A stretch of 64,000 nucleotides of DNA. It comes from Coenobita brevimanus. Taxonomy: Eukaryota > Arthropoda > Malacostraca > Decapoda > Coenobitidae. The stretch spans positions 2,045,001-2,109,000 of the forward strand of contig CM064684.1 in the NCBI GenBank assembly GCA_032717465.1. Reading direction: 5' to 3'. Both the position numbers and the translations under genes were made by a program. Below, piece after piece: positions 42,517 through 48,240 of the stretch. A model generated the notes under the pieces. The model worked only from the letters and a program-made list of their open reading frames with translations. It did not search any database and was not told the DNA's origin. The first letter of the stretch is position 1. Every line of letters begins with the position of its first letter.

Positions 42517-45500
42517 TACCTAAGTGTATCATTATCTCTTCACCTCACTTTATTATCCCTTCTCTGTCTCTCTCTCTCCACCTCACTATCCTCCAACCTT
42601 TCATCCACTTTGGTCCACCTCTTCACCCTCCACCCTGCTCACCTTGCCTCCTCTCCATTGCCTGTGGTTTGCCGCCTATAGAGGATGCTAGTAGTGTAGT
42701 GCCTCAGCCGGGATCTGTGACGGGCCATGATGTTCTCGACACCAGGACTGCAGCTGCACGGCCAAAATCAGGTACTGTTTTGACTGGTTACCGGTTAGAC
42801 AAGACTAGGATTAAGTGTTGTTAGGCTAGGTTAGGTTAGTTTAGGGAGGGATGTGATGTCAAGGGTTAGATTAAGGTTGGTTGTGATATTTTTTGAGTTA
42901 GATTATGTTTAGTTGTGGTATATTGGTTAGGTAGTTTAGGGAGGGATGTGATGTCAAGGGTTAGGTTAAGGTTGGTTGTGATATGTTTGAGTTAGGTTTA
43001 GTTGTGATATGTTGGGTTAGGTTAGGTTAGGTTAGTTGTTGTTTTTGTTGTTTAGTCCCAATCTGTGTGAAGCGTGGCAGTGTGTGGTATAGTACTGTGA
43101 AGTGTAGCTGTGTATAGTGTGGTACTATAAAATGTAACAGTATGTGGTGTGGTGTGGCAGTATGTAGTTTGACTTTAAGATGTCATTGTGAGGTATAACT
43201 GTTATAGTGGATGTTGCAGTGTGATTTGATGCGGTGTGAGGTGTGGCAGTATCTTCTAATGCACAGTGGCATTTTTAACATCATCTCAGTCTAGGATGTT
43301 GAGACCGTGACATTTTCCACCATTTTCAAATTTGCACTTCCATATAGAATATAAAAGATTGAAATTGATAAGAAAGAATTACAGAAAGAAAATGAACAAA
43401 TGTGAGAAAAAGCAGTAAGTTGTATCTGTATGTAAATTGTCTTTTAGCTTCCACAATTTTAGTCATTTTTTTTTATCTACCAGAATTGATTATAGGTACA
43501 AAAAAATTCTCCCATGTGATTTAGTCAGCACTAAACTTCATTTATACACTTTTAGTATATTTTATTTTGTGTTTAAAGTAGTGCAGTACAGTAATCCCAT
43601 CATTATCTGACATGTGGAGGTGAATGGTATGTAGGAGGACTACTGGGCCTTGAGAACAAGTTGTGAAGCCTATGTCCAGAGTTGAACACATTAAAAAGGG
43701 GGGGGGGGCATGTCCGGATAGTGGCTCCGTCCAGATAGTGGACTTCTCCCCCGGCCCCCCCTCATACATACCCTAACTTTGAAAGCCATTGTAAATGGCC
43801 ACTACAGTATATTGTACAACACTTATTCCTGGTGTTTTACACAACTCTGTCTGGTCAAGCAGACCAATAAACCACAGCCAGGCAGTGATTACAGTCAACC
43901 AGACCAATCAACCACAGGCAAGCAATAACCATGGCCCTAAAAAACATGAAAAAAATGGCCAAGCTGGGTGAAAATGTTCGCACAGCTGTACTTTCCACCC
44001 AGATGCAAGCATTTTGTCTGGATGAAATGGAAAAATATACAAATAATGGTCCTGAACAGCCAGGTTACGGCATCTGTATAATGGATAGCACGAATAGTGA
44101 TCGTCCAGATAATTGAGGGATTACTGTATTTTCATTTTGATTATTTGTCATATATTTATAGTCCCTGGAACACATAGCCGCATGGTGCTTTTATTTTTTT
44201 AAATCTAGCTGTCTATTGCCAGACACCTTAATCCCGTAAGGGGTGGCCACAAACAGATCACCTCCATGTCACCCTGTCCCCCCGCCATTTCACTGCCCTG
44301 CTGTCAGCTCGCACCCTCCAACTCATATACCTCTCCACTCCATCCCTCCATCTCATCCTTGTCCTCCCCCTCCCTCTTCCCCCTTCCACCTCACTCACAT
44401 GCACTCTCCTTGTTAGTCTTTCGCTCTCCGTCCTCTCCACATGGCCAAACCACCTCAGTGTATTTCTCATAATGCTTTCTGTCACATCCATATCCACACC
44501 ACAACACTCTTTCACTTCCCTATTAGTCAGTCTGTCCCTCCATGTAACTCCACGTGCCCCCCTCAGGTAACTCATTTCCACTGCTCACACTCTTGACTTG
44601 TGTCCTTCCTTTAATACCAGATTATTTTATGAAGTTTATGAGAGACCTATTATGGTAATGGAGTTAGAAACAGTCCCTGTAACCCATGTATTGTGGAAGC
44701 TGGTGATGGATCCTGGAGAGGAATGCCTTCATGTGTTGGCACTGAATCCTGTGACTCCAATGCCTAGTTATACAAACATCCCTCAGCTCCTTCTGTCTTC
44801 CCTGAAAGGAGGATGGTGGACAGCAGGAAAAGGGTAATTTCAGCCTGCAGTCCACTGGGTTCACATTTCAGAGGAACCAGGGGATATAACTGCCGGTACT
44901 ACTGCTGCTACCACTACTATGGAAGCAGAATTAAATCATGCAACAGTAGGACCCCCTCCAACCCCCTCACCCCCCAAAAAGCATCATTACATTGAACAGT
45001 TTATATAGCAATGCAGGCAGTGCTTTAATACGGAAGTGAACACACAGGTAAACAGAGTACCTTGTTTATATTCTGGATTACACAAACATATGGAAGCGAG
45101 GCCTGGACTTTGCTGGAAGAATGCAAATCAGGAGTGAGAGGAGTGGAAATAAGTTACCTGAGAAGAGCGTATGGAGTTAGGTGGAGAGACAGACAAATGA
45201 GGAAGTCTGGGAGAGTTGTGGTTTGATGTGGATGTGCTGGAAAGTGTTAGGAGTAGCACCTTGAGATACTCTGGGCACATGGAACAAACAGAGAATAAGA
45301 GATTGACTAGGAGAGTGTATGTGAGAGGTGGAGGGAAACTGAGAACTAAGCAGAGGGATGGGGTGGAGAGGTATATGAATAAAAATGGTGTGGGATTGAG
45401 AGAGGACTGCCTGATGTGGAAGACAGGGCGATGTGGAGGTGATTAATTCATGGCCACCTCTCGGGGGATAAGGTGCCTCAGTATAGAGAAACAGAATTTG

Positions 45501-48172
45501 TATATGGATATTTGAACAATACTCTTTTCAAATTAGGCATAAAATTTTCCTCTTTCCATCTTGAATGCAGAGCTGTAACAGAAGATTAACACTTCAGTAT
45601 GGTGCTAGTCAGGAAGAAGTGTGATGGAAAGAATTTAGAGTCATAGCATTGTCTTATTCTGTCATTGAGGTATAGGAAATAAGCTGTATAAAAAGGTGAA
45701 AATGACTGCCTATTTAAAGGTATATGCATCATCAGTACTCATTTAAAGGTAAGCTAACTAACCCAAAGTGAGTTTTGTGGTAATATTACTGACACCCCCG
45801 TTGTTCTGTGTGAAGCTTGATGGTGTGGCTGGGAATGTTTCTTTTGGATGATAAACCCCTAGCTTCGCTCTGTTTTTAAGCACATCACCTTTGCTCTGCT
45901 GTGGACATGCTTCAGTATCTTACACAGTCTGGGATTACTGTACTGTATTTTGTTCAGATCTGTGCAGGAATGACCATAGGACTGGGATTGTTAATTTTGG
46001 CCAATAAATTCCACATCATTTGTCTGTATGAATGCACCTTCCTTGTGCACCTCACACTCTTATTTGCTCTTGACTTGCCTAGCTATTTTGTTCAGGCTAA
46101 AGCCAGATTAATTTGTTTGGCAAAGGGAAATTATATCAGTGGAAAAGCATCTCACTATATTCTTGCTACTTAATCAACTTATTTTCACCTGAGAAAGATC
46201 CCTAACTGCTTTCAGCTCAGTTAATGGCTAGGTGTTGTCAGATTGGAGAGCTCTATTGACTAGTAACCAAGGAGATTCATTCCTACCGTTTAGCTAAAGC
46301 ATAAAAAATTTCATGGCTTAGAATTTGAGCTGTGAGAGTGGTTCAGCTCTGTCGGAGGAAAACATACCAGCACTACCCGATTATTATTATCATTATTATT
46401 TTTATTTTTATTTTTATTAATATTATTATTTATTTTTATTTTTTTCATCTTGGGGAGGACATTGCATCATGAGGGATTTCTGGAGATTGTGTTTATGTGA
46501 CCTTCAACTCATAGCCTTCTTTACCTTGATTGATGGTTACTGTACATGTAGTCTGATTGGAGGGTTGACGTGAGTATATCCCTTTTACTCTAACTTGGCC
46601 TAAAACTACCATCTCTCCATCTTGAATACAGACTTGTAGGAAGAGATTAATGGTAGAATATGGTGCTAGTCATGAAGAAGTGCTGTGGAAAGCATGTAGA
46701 ACCTTAATATTGCCTTATTCTGCAACTGAGCGGTGTGAATTAAACTCGAAAAGGACAAAAACCTGGGCCAAGTTAAGGTGAAATGACAATAGGAACCAAG
46801 GGAACTCATTCGTACATCTTAGAATTAGTATTAAAGTTCTGAGAATAACCCATTTCCTTTAGATGAAAACAAACTTGACCATAGTGTTGTTTAGAAGGCA
46901 TGTTATAGCTATCAGTACAAGTAATAGCATTTATTTTCTTATATTACAATGTTATGTAGGAGTAACCTAGTATAATTTATTGTATATGTTGTTTAGATTC
47001 AGTGTATGATGTAGTTAACTCCTGTATTGTTTGCTGTAGTCTTTTTCTTTTCCAAGGGTTATTTTTGTTGTATGAATATCTGTTATTTAGTGATTCATTG
47101 CTGAGTAATAGTACAAAGCCTTATTTTTTACTTTTTTATTTTATTCATTTTGTTTTATTGTTTATTTTAGGGCTTCTCATTTTCATTTTTATTTCTCCAT
47201 TTTTTCTTTTTATTAAGGCCATCCCACTTTCAATTGTGTACCAAGGAATCACTGTACTCTGTGTTATGATGTATGTGTGTGTTGTGGTGTTTACTTGGGT
47301 CTAATAATGTGCATACTTGTTCATCCACAGTGCCTGAGGTGGATGACCGACTGCGTGCACTGGAGAGAGCAAACCAGGGACCAGTTGGTGAGTAACCTTA
47401 TTTAGTTTCTATTTTGTGTATTTTTTTAACAGGATGTAGCCCTTAAGAATTTATATTTGATTTTATTTTTTATTGTTTTATTTTGTTTATTTATTTGGTA
47501 GGTGGTGATGACCATCATCCACTCACTTGATGTAGTGCTGCCTACTTCTTCCTTGGCCTTTATCATTCTATTTCTGTGCCTGCCCTCCTCTCTTCCTATT
47601 TCTCCCATCTTTCGTGTCACTTCTTATTGTTTTTCTTTCCTTTACAGGTGGCTTTACATTGAGTGACAAGCCAAAATGGTTTCCTGTAAGCCAAGAAACC
47701 ATTTACAACGCTGGGTGGTAACCATATAACCAAACCATACGTGCTCCCTACGTGTCAGCAAGTGGGTTGGTGGAGGGTTAGTGCCCCTCCCTGTAAAACA
47801 AATAACTCAAAGTCAAATGGCCACCCCTCACAGGATTAGGGCATCTGGCAATAGATAGATAGATAGATTTATTTATTTATTTATTTATATTTTTTTTGCA
47901 TCATACAGTACAGAGGTTTGCCTACTGTTCATTTGTGTCTGTTACGCTTAGGGCATTGTACTACTCATGGATAAACAACTGGTCACTCACCTTAACTGGT
48001 TCTCTGTAGACTTTTTTTCCTTTGTCTCCAGACTTTTTAGTCAGTTTAAGGACACTGTTTAAGCTGTGTGGGTTAGAAAAGCTTTAAGAAACACCTTCCA
48101 TATGAGGGACCCTTCCAAAGTTGAATAAAATCATGTGACAGTACCAGGACAAAACTGCAAAAGGCATCACTC

Positions 48173-48240
<68 letters not shown>

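Noticed and set aside
42134..42681. Ser/Leu-rich + strand ORFs
   Set aside because: They are translations of a C/T-rich tract with (TC)n.
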